From the NCBI GenBank assembly GCA_947252755.1, contig CAMXWV010000004.1, positions 113,742 through 177,741 on the forward strand: 64,000 nucleotides of DNA, written 5' to 3'. Shown here piece after piece: positions 36,751 to 44,649 of this stretch. Each line of letters opens with the position of its first letter. Position 1 is the stretch's first letter. The position numbers and the translations under genes are program-made. Below the pieces are notes generated by a model. It saw only the letters and a program-made list of their open reading frames with translations. It ran no database searches and had not been told where the DNA came from. Origin of the DNA: an uncultured Dermabacter sp. (GTDB taxonomy: Bacteria; Actinomycetota; Actinomycetes; Actinomycetales; Dermabacteraceae).

Positions 36751-36756
36751 ATGGTA
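36751..36756 (-). promoter_or_regulatory. -10 element for leaderless DUF1844 gene
   Basis: TACCAT on the minus strand ends 7 nt before the ATG at 36743. No ribosome site is visible between them. Confidence 0.4.
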
Positions 36757-36832
36757 AGGGGAGGATGCGTCGGGCCTGGAGTGAGGAAGGGCACGTCAGC
36801 GGCTGGAGCTCTTCCGTTGGCCGTGCGGCCGC

Positions 36833-36841
36833 TGGTACCAT
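36833..36841 (+). promoter_or_regulatory. extended -10 promoter of infC operon
   Basis: TGG directly before TACCAT (36836-36841) forms an extended -10 element. The predicted start near 36848 gives a leader of about 180 nt before infC, long enough for the hairpins seen at 36962-36985. Confidence 0.45.
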
Positions 36842-36961
36842 CAACTGTTGGAGCATGACTGCTCCCTGTGAAGAGGAGGCCTCCTCCCACCTGGGCGATC
36901 CGATCAAGGGCGCCGGGTATTGATAACGCCGGTGGTGGAGTTGAATCCACGTGATCGGCTG

Positions 36962-36988
36962 AGGCCTCTGCGCGTGCAGGGGCCTTTT
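36962..36988 (+). terminator. attenuator-like hairpin in infC leader
   Basis: AGGCCTCTGC, loop GCGT, GCAGGGGCCT, then TTTTG: a 10-bp stem with one G-U pair and a short T-run, which is the shape of an intrinsic terminator. It lies about 40 nt before the infC ribosome site. A second hairpin (GTGGA/TCCAC) lies just upstream. Likely a transcription attenuator of the infC-rpmI-rplT operon. Confidence 0.55.
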
Positions 36989-37025
36989 GTCATGCATGAG
37001 CGGCATTCGAATGTGAGGAGCAGTC

Positions 37026-37613
37026 ATCAGCGAACAGCGAATCAACGGGCAGATCCGAGCGCCGAAAGTTCTCCTGGTGGGACCGAACGGCGAGCAGGTC
37101 GGTGAAGTCCGGATTGAGGACGCCCTGCGGCTGGCCGTCGAGGCGGATCTCGACCTGGTCGAGGTGGCACCGGGTGCGAACCCGCCGGTGGCTCGCCTCA
37201 TGGACTACGGCAAGTTCAAGTACGAAGCGAAGCTCAAGGCTCGTGAGTCCCGTCGCAATCAGGTCAACACCCAGCTCAAAGAGATCCGGATGGGCCTGAA
37301 GATCGACACGCACGACTACGAGACCAAGAAGCGCAATGTGGAGAAGTTCCTCCACGGCGGGGACAAGGTCAAGGTCATGATCCGTTTCCGCGGCCGTGAG
37401 CAGTCCCGGCCCGAAATGGGCGTCAAGCTGCTGCAGCGGATGGCTGAGGATGTTGCGGACTCCGGTTTCGTGGAGTCTCACCCGCGCCAGGACGGTCGAA
37501 CGATGGTCATGGTGCTCGGTCCGCACAAGCGAAAGGCCCAGGCTCGTGCCGAAGCCCGTCAGCGCAGGGCTGATGCCGGGGCGGCTCGGGGCAGGCAGGC
37601 AAACGCCGACTGA
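37026..37613 (+). CDS. infC: translation initiation factor IF-3 (AUC start codon)
   Basis: A 195-aa IF3. The N-domain begins ISEQRINGQIRAPKVLLVG and includes GEQVGEVRIEDALRLAVEADLDLVEVAP; after the helical linker (LMDYGKFKYEAKLKARESRR), the C-domain has KEIRMGLKIDTHDYETKKRNVEKFL and KVMIRFRGREQSRPEMG. In this frame a TGA stands at 37014 and no ATG, GTG or TTG occurs until GTG 37077, which would delete the conserved start of the N-domain. An ATC at 37026 lies 5 nt after GAGGAG and matches the family start, so AUC is the initiation codon. Rare start codons in infC are known to let IF3 repress its own translation. Confidence 0.92.
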   Translation: MSEQRINGQIRAPKVLLVGPNGEQVGEVRIEDALRLAVEADLDLVEVAPGANPPVARLMDYGKFKYEAKLKARESRRNQVNTQLKEIRMGLKIDTHDYETKKRNVEKFLHGGDKVKVMIRFRGREQSRPEMGVKLLQRMAEDVADSGFVESHPRQDGRTMVMVLGPHKRKAQARAEARQRRADAGAARGRQANAD

Positions 37614-37644
37614 TTCGGCGTCTATCACTGAAGGAGAAGGCACT

Positions 37645-37842
37645 ATGCCGAAGATGAAGACTCATTCCGGTGCCAAGAAGCGCATCCGCATCACCGGTAA
37701 GGGCAAGCTGCAGCGTCAGCGTGCGAACGCCTACCACAAGGCAGAGCACAAGAGCTCGGCCCGCAAGCGCCGTCTGGCCGGCGTTGCTGACGTGTCCAAG
37801 GGCGATGTCAAGGCGCTTAAGCGCCAGCTCGGCCTCCGCTGA
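37645..37842 (+). CDS. rpmI: 50S ribosomal protein L35
   Basis: A 65-aa basic protein with the L35 signature MPKMKTHSGAKKRIRITGKGK and a Lys/Arg-rich body ending LKRQLGLR. It is a component of the large ribosomal subunit. The ATG has an AAGGAGAAGG site upstream. The gene sits between infC and rplT with short gaps, the standard operon. Longer open frames in other phases across it are shadows. Confidence 0.97.
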   Translation: MPKMKTHSGAKKRIRITGKGKLQRQRANAYHKAEHKSSARKRRLAGVADVSKGDVKALKRQLGLR

Positions 37843-37888
37843 TCCAGCGATCAGCGCCCACGAACAACAGACTTAAAGGAGAACATCT

Positions 37889-38269
37889 GTGGCACGCGTG
37901 AAGAGGGCAGTCAACGCCCACAAGAAGCGTCGGGAAATCCTCGAGCAGGCATCCGGCTACCGCGGTCAGCGCTCGCGCCTGTACCGCAAGGCCAAGGAGC
38001 AGGTTCTGCACTCGCAGACCTACGCCTTCCAGCACCGTCGTAAGCGCAAGGGGGACTTCCGCCGCCTCTGGATCCAGCGCATCAACGCCGCTGCCCGCGC
38101 CAACGGCATGACCTACAACCGCTTCATCCAGGGCCTTGCTCTCGCCGGTGTTGAGGTTGACCGCCGCATGCTCGCTGAGCTTGCTGTGAACGACGCCGCC
38201 GCCTTCGCCGCGATGGTGGAGGTCGCAAAGAACGCCCTCCCGAAGGACGTCAACGCACCTGCCGCCTGA
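37889..38269 (+). CDS. rplT: 50S ribosomal protein L20
   Basis: A 126-aa L20, an assembly protein of the large subunit that binds 23S rRNA. It opens MARVKRAVNAHKKRREILEQASGYRGQRSRLYRKAKEQ without gaps compared with the family and contains FRRLWIQRINAAARANGMTYNRFI. GTG start with AAAGGAGA upstream. In other bacteria L20 or IF3 can control this operon through a leader RNA; a hairpin is visible upstream of infC. Confidence 0.97.
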   Translation: MARVKRAVNAHKKRREILEQASGYRGQRSRLYRKAKEQVLHSQTYAFQHRRKRKGDFRRLWIQRINAAARANGMTYNRFIQGLALAGVEVDRRMLAELAVNDAAAFAAMVEVAKNALPKDVNAPAA

Positions 38270-38281
38270 TACCGGTTGGCA

Positions 38282-39148
38282 ATGACAATTCCTGAACGCC
38301 CGGACCGGGCACCTGTGACGTCGACTCGCTCCGACCGAGTCCGCCAGGTCGCCTCCCTGTCCGGGCGTTCAGCGCGTGAAAAGCAGAAGCAGTTCCGCGT
38401 TGAGGGGCCGCAGGCCGTGCGCGCCCTGCTCACTGCCCAGCCGGAGACCGCAGTTGCCCTGTTCATGACCGATGAGGCGCGGTCTCGTCACGCGGACATC
38501 GAATGCGCGTCAGCGATGGCGGCACTGCCGGTCACACCGGTCACTGCCGAGGTGATCACCGCGATGGTGCGGGATCAGGGCCAGCAGTCCGTGGTGAGCC
38601 CACAGGGCATCATCGCCACCGCGCGGATGACCGCCTGGAACTGGCGGGAGCTCCTTGCCGAACTGGATGGCACTCCGCCTGAGCGCCCGCTGACCCTGGT
38701 GGCGGCTGACCGGATCCAGGACCCCGGCAATGCCGGCATGCTGCTGCGCACCGCCGACGCATCCGGTGCGGCGGCCGTATTCTTCGGCGAGGGGTCAGCG
38801 GACCCCTTCTCCCCGAAGGTGGTTCGCTCCACCGCGGGCAGCCTGTTCCATCTGCCCATCGCCACTCGGGTGCCGCTGACCGAGCTGATCCAGGCATTGC
38901 GGCAGCGCGGCATTGCCAGCGCCGCCACCAGCGGATACGCCGCCCAGTCCCTCTTCGATTTCCACGCGCCCGCCCGCCTCGCCTGGCTCATGGGCAATGA
39001 GGCGCACGGGCTCACCCCGGACCTGTTGGCTGGCGCTGACCACCAGATCGCCATCCCGCTCCAGGGTCGCGCCGAATCATTGAATCTCGCCGCCGCTGCC
39101 ACACTGTGCCTGTTCGAATCGGCACGGCAGCACCCGCTCACCGATTGA
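38282..39148 (+). CDS. TrmH/SpoU family RNA 2'-O-methyltransferase
   Basis: A 288-aa SPOUT-class enzyme. An N-terminal substrate-binding domain (REKQKQFRVEGPQAVRALL) precedes the knotted catalytic domain with all three motifs: ADRIQDPGNAGMLLRTADASGA, LAWLMGNEAHGL and IPLQGRAESLNLAAAATLCLFE. Members methylate ribose 2'-OH in rRNA or tRNA; location behind rplT suggests a 23S rRNA target, but the site cannot be read from sequence. I chose ATG 38282; a TTG 6 nt upstream is also in frame. It starts 12 nt after rplT and probably belongs to the operon. Confidence 0.88.
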   Translation: MTIPERPDRAPVTSTRSDRVRQVASLSGRSAREKQKQFRVEGPQAVRALLTAQPETAVALFMTDEARSRHADIECASAMAALPVTPVTAEVITAMVRDQGQQSVVSPQGIIATARMTAWNWRELLAELDGTPPERPLTLVAADRIQDPGNAGMLLRTADASGAAAVFFGEGSADPFSPKVVRSTAGSLFHLPIATRVPLTELIQALRQRGIASAATSGYAAQSLFDFHAPARLAWLMGNEAHGLTPDLLAGADHQIAIPLQGRAESLNLAAAATLCLFESARQHPLTD

Positions 39149-39182
39149 ATCGCCCTACCCCACGGAAGAGGACCATCGCCGC

Positions 39183-41132
39183 ATGCCTGCTCTCATGATC
39201 GTTGTCCTGTCTGCTGTGGCGACCGTGCTGGGGCTGGTGCTGACCGGTGAGCTGACGGGCACAGGCTCAGTGGGGGGCGGCTCCGTTCCGTTCGGTATCG
39301 CCACCGGCGTGATCAAAAGCGGTCTTTACCTCGCACTCACGCTGAGCTTCGGCTACGGCTTTGTGCTCACGCTGCTTCAGCCCGGTGCGGGTCGCCAGCG
39401 GCCGGGTCAGAAGCAGGTGCTCACCGCTGAGCAGCAGTCACTGAGGGGCGGAGCGCTGACCTGGTCACTGGCCACGGTGATTCTGCTGATCGGGTCAACC
39501 CTCCTGCGATACGTGGACGCCGCCGGCACCGACTTCAGTCGGCTCGACTATTTCCTGGGCACGCAGGTGGGGGAGATCAGCCTGATCGCCATTGTGCTCG
39601 CGGCGATCGGCGCGCTGTTCTTCGCGCTGCGCGGCGGTCTTGCTCCCGCAGCCTGGGGAATGGGATTTATAACCGCGTCGATCATTGCGCTGGGCTTTCT
39701 GGGCCACGCGGGCGCATCAATCGACCATGCGAACGCGGTGAACGCCATGGTGGTGCACCTGCTCGGTGTGGTGCTCTGGCTGGGGCCGCTGCTGGTGATC
39801 CTGCTCGGCGCTCGAAACCGTGACGCGCAGACCACTCGAACCCTGCTGCTGCGCTACTCGCCATGGGCTGTCTTCGCGATCGTGTCCCTCGCGTTCTCGG
39901 GGCTTGTCAACGGCATGATTCGGCTTCAGTCCCTCGTGGACCTGGTCGTGACCGAATACGGGCTGTTGGTGCTGGCGAAGACCATCGGGCTGGTGGTGAT
40001 TGCGTCGGCGGGGTGGATGCAGCGCCGTCTGCTGCTGGGGTCTGGTGTGCGCTCTGGAGCGCTGGACTTCCGACGCATTGCGCTTGGCGAGCTGGGCATC
40101 GCCGCAGCGGTCATCGGCTTGTCGATCGCCCTTGGCCGTTCGCAGCCGCCGGTCAATCAGTTTGTGGCCAGAAGCGACTTTCGGGTGCTGTCCCTGGTGG
40201 GCTATGAAGCACCGAGCAAACCGTTCAGCGTGTTGACGCTGTTCACCGAGTGGCGCTGGGACTGGATGGCGCTCGGCTTCTCGGTGCTGATGGCGGCGCT
40301 GTACCTGATGGGCGTGGCGCGGCTGCGTCGGCGTGGGGATGATTGGGTGTGGCACCGCACCGTGTTCTGGCTCGCCGGCTGCCTGCTGTTCGTGTGGGTG
40401 ATGAGCGGCGGTCCCGGCGTGTACGGCCGCGTGCGGTTCGACGCGCACATGGTGCAGCACATGGCCCTCATGATCATCGTGCCGCCGCTGTGGGTGCTCG
40501 GCGCGCCCGTCACGCTTTTGTCCCGCGCGGTTGCGCCGCGATCGGACGGTTCGCGCGGCATGCGTGAATGGGTGCTTGCCATCCTGCATTCCGGGTATGG
40601 GAGGCTGCTGTCACGCCCGCCGGTTGCGGGGGCGATCTTCGCGGGTTCGCTCGTGGCGTTCTACTTCACACCGGTGTTCACGTGGGCGATGTTCGCGCAT
40701 GCAGGACACCTGTTCATGACTGTGCACTTCCTGCTGTCCGGCTACCTGTTCGCGTGGGTGATCATCGGTGTGGATCCGTCCCCGCATCCCGTGAATCCGA
40801 TCCTGAAGCTTGTGACGCTGTTGGCAACGTTGAGCTTCCACGCTTTCTTCGGCCTTGCTGTGGTGAGCGCCACCTGGATCATCGGCGGTCCCTGGTATCA
40901 GACGCTTGGCATGTTTCCGGTGGAGGAGCTGGCGTTCATGCAGAAGCAGGGCGGCTCGATCATGTGGGGCGTGAGCGAGGTTCCCACCCTGCTGTACGCC
41001 ATTGTGATGACGTGGCAGTGGACCCAGTCTGAGGACCGTGTGGCCCGTCAGTACGATCGCAAGGCGCGGCGGGACAATGATGCCGAGCTGGAGGCGTACA
41101 ACCAGTATCTGAAGTCGCTCGGCTCAGAGTAG
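39183..41132 (+). CDS. fused copper transport (CopD) / cytochrome c oxidase assembly (CtaG) membrane protein
   Basis: A 649-aa protein with about fourteen to sixteen transmembrane segments. The N-terminal half matches the CopD domain (VGEISLIAIVLAAIGALFF; VHLLGVVLWLGPLLVILLG); the C-terminal half, from about residue 345, matches caa3-type CtaG (FDAHMVQHMALMIIVPPLWVLGAPVTL; HAGHLFMTVHFLLSGYLFAWVIIGVDP). The fusion is a known actinobacterial architecture. It probably supplies copper to cytochrome oxidase; several paired His residues in membrane segments are candidate copper ligands. It starts 34 nt after the methyltransferase and is the last plus-strand gene before a convergent tct operon. Confidence 0.87.
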   Translation: MPALMIVVLSAVATVLGLVLTGELTGTGSVGGGSVPFGIATGVIKSGLYLALTLSFGYGFVLTLLQPGAGRQRPGQKQVLTAEQQSLRGGALTWSLATVILLIGSTLLRYVDAAGTDFSRLDYFLGTQVGEISLIAIVLAAIGALFFALRGGLAPAAWGMGFITASIIALGFLGHAGASIDHANAVNAMVVHLLGVVLWLGPLLVILLGARNRDAQTTRTLLLRYSPWAVFAIVSLAFSGLVNGMIRLQSLVDLVVTEYGLLVLAKTIGLVVIASAGWMQRRLLLGSGVRSGALDFRRIALGELGIAAAVIGLSIALGRSQPPVNQFVARSDFRVLSLVGYEAPSKPFSVLTLFTEWRWDWMALGFSVLMAALYLMGVARLRRRGDDWVWHRTVFWLAGCLLFVWVMSGGPGVYGRVRFDAHMVQHMALMIIVPPLWVLGAPVTLLSRAVAPRSDGSRGMREWVLAILHSGYGRLLSRPPVAGAIFAGSLVAFYFTPVFTWAMFAHAGHLFMTVHFLLSGYLFAWVIIGVDPSPHPVNPILKLVTLLATLSFHAFFGLAVVSATWIIGGPWYQTLGMFPVEELAFMQKQGGSIMWGVSEVPTLLYAIVMTWQWTQSEDRVARQYDRKARRDNDAELEAYNQYLKSLGSE

Positions 41133-41146
41133 TGCGCGACACGGTG

Positions 41147-41206
41147 AACGAGGTTGCATTTATCCGGCTTCAACCGCGGAAATAACCGGATACCTGCAAC
41201 CTCGTT
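41147..41206. repeat. two-part inverted repeat between convergent copD-ctaG and tctA
   Basis: AACGAGGTTGCA (41147-41158) pairs with TGCAACCTCGTT (41195-41206), and TATCCGG (41161-41167) pairs with CCGGATA (41186-41192), leaving an 18-nt loop. The 12 + 7 bp stem with a small internal loop could be a bidirectional terminator or a dispersed palindromic repeat. Confidence 0.7.
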
Positions 41207-41223
41207 TGGTGGAGCCGCGCGAC

Positions 41224-41277
41224 GCCGCGGTGCGCGGGGGACGTTGCCGCGGTGCGCGGTAGGGAGGCGCCGCGGTG
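41224..41277. repeat. short GC-rich direct repeats
   Basis: GCCGCGGTGCGCGG occurs at 41224-41237 and 41246-41259, with a shortened third copy GCCGCGGTG at 41269-41277, spaced 22-23 bp. No function assigned. Confidence 0.6.
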
Positions 41278-41296
41278 GAGACGCCCAGCGCCCGGA

Positions 41297-42802
41297 TCAG
41301 GTGGACAGGCCGGTCCGGCCTTTGACCTTCGCCCACACCGCGCCGGCGAGCACGATCAGCATCAGCGCCCACATCACGAGCACAATCGGCCCATCCACAA
41401 GCGAGGCGAAGCTGCCACCTGCAGCCTGCACGGAGTCGCGCAGGGATGTTTCGGCCAGCGGACCGAGCACCATGCCGATGATCAGGGGTGCGAGCGGGTA
41501 GTCATACAGCCGCATGAGGAAGCCCACCAGGCCCACCGCCAGAAGGATCATCAGATCGAACCAGGATGAGCTGGTGGCGTAGATGCCGAGCGCACAGAAC
41601 ACGGTGATGCCCGCGTACAGGTAGGGGGCGGGGATCAGCAGGAGCTTCGCCCACAGCGCTGCGAACGGCAGGTTGATGATCAGCAGCACCACCATCGCCA
41701 CGAAGAAGCTGGCGATCAGCGCCCACACCAGGTCCGGTGCGCGCTCGAACAGCAGGGGCCCGGGCTGCAGGCCGTACTGGCGGAACGCACCGAGCATGAT
41801 TGCTGCCGTGGCAGAGATCGGAAGGCCTAGCGCGAGCAGCGCCCCCATCGCCATGCCGGTGGTGGCGTTGCCCGCGGCTTCAGGCGCTGCCAGACCCCGG
41901 ATTGCTCCTTTGCCGAACTGCGGGTCCAGCCGCCGAGCGTCCAAGCGGCGTTCCGTTCCGAACGCGAGGAAGGTGGGGATTTCCGAGCCGCCGGCGGGAA
42001 CCACACCGAAGGGAAGGCCGATGGCGGTGCCGCGCGCCCAGGCCGGCGCGGCCTCTTTCAGCTCCCGGCGGGACAGCCACCAGCGACCTCGTGCTTCCAT
42101 CATCTGTCCGGCTGCGCCGTACCTGCCGGCAGTGGCCACATAGATCACTTCACCGAGGGCGAGCACTGCCACGGTCACGGTCACCAGTGAGATGCCGTCC
42201 AGCAGCTGCGGGGATCCGAAGGTGAAGCGCGGTGCGCCCGTCACACCGTCCACGCCGATCATGGTGATGCCCACGCCGAATGCGAGCGTCATCAGCCCCT
42301 TGACGACGGAGTCCGTCACCACCGTGGAGGTGGCCATGAAAGCGAAGATCGCGAGTGCGAAGTACTCCGCGGGGCCGAACTTCGTGGAGACGCTCACCAG
42401 CAGCGGCGCCACGAACACGAGCAGCACGCACGCGGTCATACCGCCGATGAATGCACCGATTGCGGCGGTGGCGAGTGCTTGGGGTGCCTGACCGTTCTTC
42501 GCCATCCGATGGCCTTCGAAGGTCGACGCGATCGCTGAGGCCTGTCCCGGGGTGTTCATCAGGATGCCCATGGTGGAGTCGCCGAACAGGCCGCCGAAGT
42601 ACACACCGGAGAACATGATGAACGCAGCGGTCGGTTCAAGTGCGAATGTGACCGGCAGCAGCAGCGCCACTGCCATCGAGGAGCCGAGGCCGGGCATGAC
42701 GCCCACTGCGGTGCCGAGCAGACAGCCCAGCAGCACCCAGAACAGATTCTCGATGGTGAGAGCACCGGCAAAACCGGACAGAAGAAGCTGAAGCTGTTCC
42801 AT
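41297..42802 (-). CDS. tctA: tripartite tricarboxylate transporter, large membrane subunit TctA
   Basis: A 501-aa polytopic protein with about eleven to twelve transmembrane helices. TctA hallmarks include the N-terminal GTAVGVMPGLGSSMAVALLLPVTF, SGVYFGGLFGDSTMGILMNTPGQASAIAST, a second related copy (AAPEAAGNATTGMAMGALLALGLP) and the APLIIGMVLGPLAETSLR segment near the end. It is the permease of a TctABC solute importer for tricarboxylates or related acids. ATG 42802 overlaps the tctB stop (ATGA). Last gene of the minus-strand operon; a palindrome follows it. Confidence 0.93.
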   Translation of the reverse strand: MEQLQLLLSGFAGALTIENLFWVLLGCLLGTAVGVMPGLGSSMAVALLLPVTFALEPTAAFIMFSGVYFGGLFGDSTMGILMNTPGQASAIASTFEGHRMAKNGQAPQALATAAIGAFIGGMTACVLLVFVAPLLVSVSTKFGPAEYFALAIFAFMATSTVVTDSVVKGLMTLAFGVGITMIGVDGVTGAPRFTFGSPQLLDGISLVTVTVAVLALGEVIYVATAGRYGAAGQMMEARGRWWLSRRELKEAAPAWARGTAIGLPFGVVPAGGSEIPTFLAFGTERRLDARRLDPQFGKGAIRGLAAPEAAGNATTGMAMGALLALGLPISATAAIMLGAFRQYGLQPGPLLFERAPDLVWALIASFFVAMVVLLIINLPFAALWAKLLLIPAPYLYAGITVFCALGIYATSSSWFDLMILLAVGLVGFLMRLYDYPLAPLIIGMVLGPLAETSLRDSVQAAGGSFASLVDGPIVLVMWALMLIVLAGAVWAKVKGRTGLST

Positions 42803-43398
42803 CAGAAGCCTCCCAGCAGACCGGAGGGCAGGTTCAGGCCCAGGATCATGTCGAAGAAGATGTAGGCGATTGAAGACACTGTCAGGCCGATGATGAGGTC
42901 CCGCAGCGCGTGGGTGGATCCGAATCCGCGGGCAATGCACCAGAACAGGGCACCGGCGGCGATGATCCACCCGATCGGGCGCAGCAGCACTGCGAACAGT
43001 GCAAAGCTGATCACGATCCACAGGAACGGTGTCCAGCGGAATGCCGGCTGCTCGAGGACTTCGGGAGCCACCACGGGCATGTCAACTGTGCGCAGGCGTT
43101 CACCGGGCAGGGCTACTTCGCCCAGACCGCGAGTGTCTCGTGGCAGGAGAAGCTCGGATTGACCGGCTCGGTGCTCACGCAGCGAGATGATGATCTGCAC
43201 GATGGACAGCGTCACGAGTGCTCCGGCCACGATGCCGGGCACAAACCGTGGACCGGGGAAGGTGGCGTTGGAGGGAACGGTCATCGTGGTGATGCCGATG
43301 ATCAGCATCGCTGCGAACAGCAGCAGCACTGCGGGAACGAGCAGCTGGCCGATGAGGCGTTTCGGGGAGGCGGGGGCGTGCCGCAGCTGACTGGTCAT
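42802..43398 (-). CDS. tctB: tripartite tricarboxylate transporter, small membrane subunit TctB
   Basis: A 198-aa membrane protein with four predicted helices (about residues 14-35, 44-62, 125-145 and 165-190) and a long hydrophilic loop (about 63-115), which is the TctB topology. It forms the membrane complex with TctA. Sequence identity in this family is low, so the call leans on topology and location between tctC and tctA. Both junctions are 4-nt overlaps. Confidence 0.88.
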   Translation of the reverse strand: MTSQLRHAPASPKRLIGQLLVPAVLLLFAAMLIIGITTMTVPSNATFPGPRFVPGIVAGALVTLSIVQIIISLREHRAGQSELLLPRDTRGLGEVALPGERLRTVDMPVVAPEVLEQPAFRWTPFLWIVISFALFAVLLRPIGWIIAAGALFWCIARGFGSTHALRDLIIGLTVSSIAYIFFDMILGLNLPSGLLGGF

Positions 43399-44438
43399 GC
43401 CATCTCCTGGTAGAGCTCGTTGATGCGGGTGGTCTGCTGGGCAAGGAACTCGTCGAGTTCAGCGCCGTAGCGACGGGCCGGTGCCCACGCGTAGGTCTTC
43501 TCCGCGTCCAGCCATTCCGGAGTGTTGAGGGTCTCCTGGATGATGGCGGTCAACTCGGCTTTCTGTTCCGCGGTGATGCCGGCGGGTGCGGAGATGGAGC
43601 GCCAGTTGGTGAGCGTCACATCGTGGCCGAGCTCCACAGTGGTGGGTATGTCGATGCCGCTCACGGGCTTCTCTGAGACGAGTGCGAGAGCGCGCACGCG
43701 CCCGGCTTCGATCTGGTCGAGGGTATCTGGCAGCCCGTTCGCGGCAGCCTGCACGGTGCCGTTGAGCAGTGCCTGGATCACTTCGCCACCGCCGTCGGAG
43801 GAGATGTAGTTGATGTCTGCCCCGGCGATGCCGTTCTTCAGGGCGAGGTCGGTGACCACGAGTTGGTCGAAGGATCCGCCGCCGGAGAATGGAACGCTGC
43901 GCGGAGCTTTCTGCCACGCGGCGATCAGCTCATCCAGCGTGGTGTGCGGCGAATCGGCTGGCACCGCGATCACGTCGTACTCCTCCACGATCGTGGCGAG
44001 CGGGGTGATGTCGGTGAACGCAACGGGCGAGTCGTACTGCACGGTGGCGGCAAGCAGACCGGTGCCGCCCACCAGCAGGGTGTGGGCGTTGCCGGTCAGG
44101 CGGCCCACGTTGCCGAGTGCGATGGTGCCGCCGGCGCCCGGCATGTTGACCACCTGGGCGTTGTTGATGATGCCGTTGGCGCGCTGAGCCTGCTGCAGGG
44201 CGCGGGCCACAGCATCCCAGCCGCCGCCGGCGGCCGCGGGCGCAATGATCGTGGCCGACGCGCGCAGGTCATCACCGGAGCTGCCGGAGGCGACTGAGCC
44301 GTAGACGGCAGTGCCGATGGAGCCGGCTGCAACGAGCCCTCCGATCGTGCGCAGCACGGTGCGGCGGGTGGGATTCGCGGCGGCGGGCTGAGCGCTGCGG
44401 CCCGACGGCGGCGGGGCGTTCGAAGGCGACTGTGCCAT
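43395..44438 (-). CDS. tctC: tripartite tricarboxylate transporter substrate-binding protein TctC
   Basis: A 347-aa extracytoplasmic solute-binding protein. The N-terminus carries a Tat-like signal, TRRTVLRTIGGLVAAG, with the twin arginines at residues 25-26 and no lipobox cysteine, so it may be exported folded. The mature protein has TctC/Bug motifs: IIAPAAAGGGWDAVARALQ, VVNMPGAGGTIALGNV and the NWRSISAPAGIT segment. It captures a carboxylate for TctBA. The ATG has GAGGAGC upstream. First gene of the operon, diverging from the GNAT gene across 211 nt. Confidence 0.9.
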   Translation of the reverse strand: MAQSPSNAPPPSGRSAQPAAANPTRRTVLRTIGGLVAAGSIGTAVYGSVASGSSGDDLRASATIIAPAAAGGGWDAVARALQQAQRANGIINNAQVVNMPGAGGTIALGNVGRLTGNAHTLLVGGTGLLAATVQYDSPVAFTDITPLATIVEEYDVIAVPADSPHTTLDELIAAWQKAPRSVPFSGGGSFDQLVVTDLALKNGIAGADINYISSDGGGEVIQALLNGTVQAAANGLPDTLDQIEAGRVRALALVSEKPVSGIDIPTTVELGHDVTLTNWRSISAPAGITAEQKAELTAIIQETLNTPEWLDAEKTYAWAPARRYGAELDEFLAQQTTRINELYQEMA

Positions 44439-44496
44439 CGGAGCTCCTCATGTCAGAGTGTGCGGTCACTAAGGCATGTGTCCGCATGCTGATGAT

Positions 44497-44516
44497 TCCC
44501 AGAGGATGATCTGGGA
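44497..44516. promoter_or_regulatory. inverted repeat in tctC-GNAT divergent region
   Basis: TCCCAGA, 6-nt spacer, TCTGGGA: a 7-bp perfect inverted repeat 58 nt upstream of the tctC start. It is a candidate operator; no regulator gene for tct is adjacent. Confidence 0.35.
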
Positions 44517-44649
44517 GGTCACTGATGCCGAGTGATTCGTCACAGCGTATAGGTGTGTGCGCTGTGGCGCGAACTCAGTCCGCCACACCCGGTGGCGATC
44601 GCGGAAAAATCGGTGGCATCAGCAGAAGGCCGGCTGTCACCATGAGTGC

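Noticed and set aside
36744..36950. Upstream in-frame extension of the DUF1844 gene
   Set aside because: The added residues are Pro/Ser-rich and unlike the family, and would cover the probable divergent promoter region.
41132..41297. Remnant of an insertion sequence
   Set aside because: Inverted and short direct repeats are present, but there is no transposase fragment or target-site duplication to support it.
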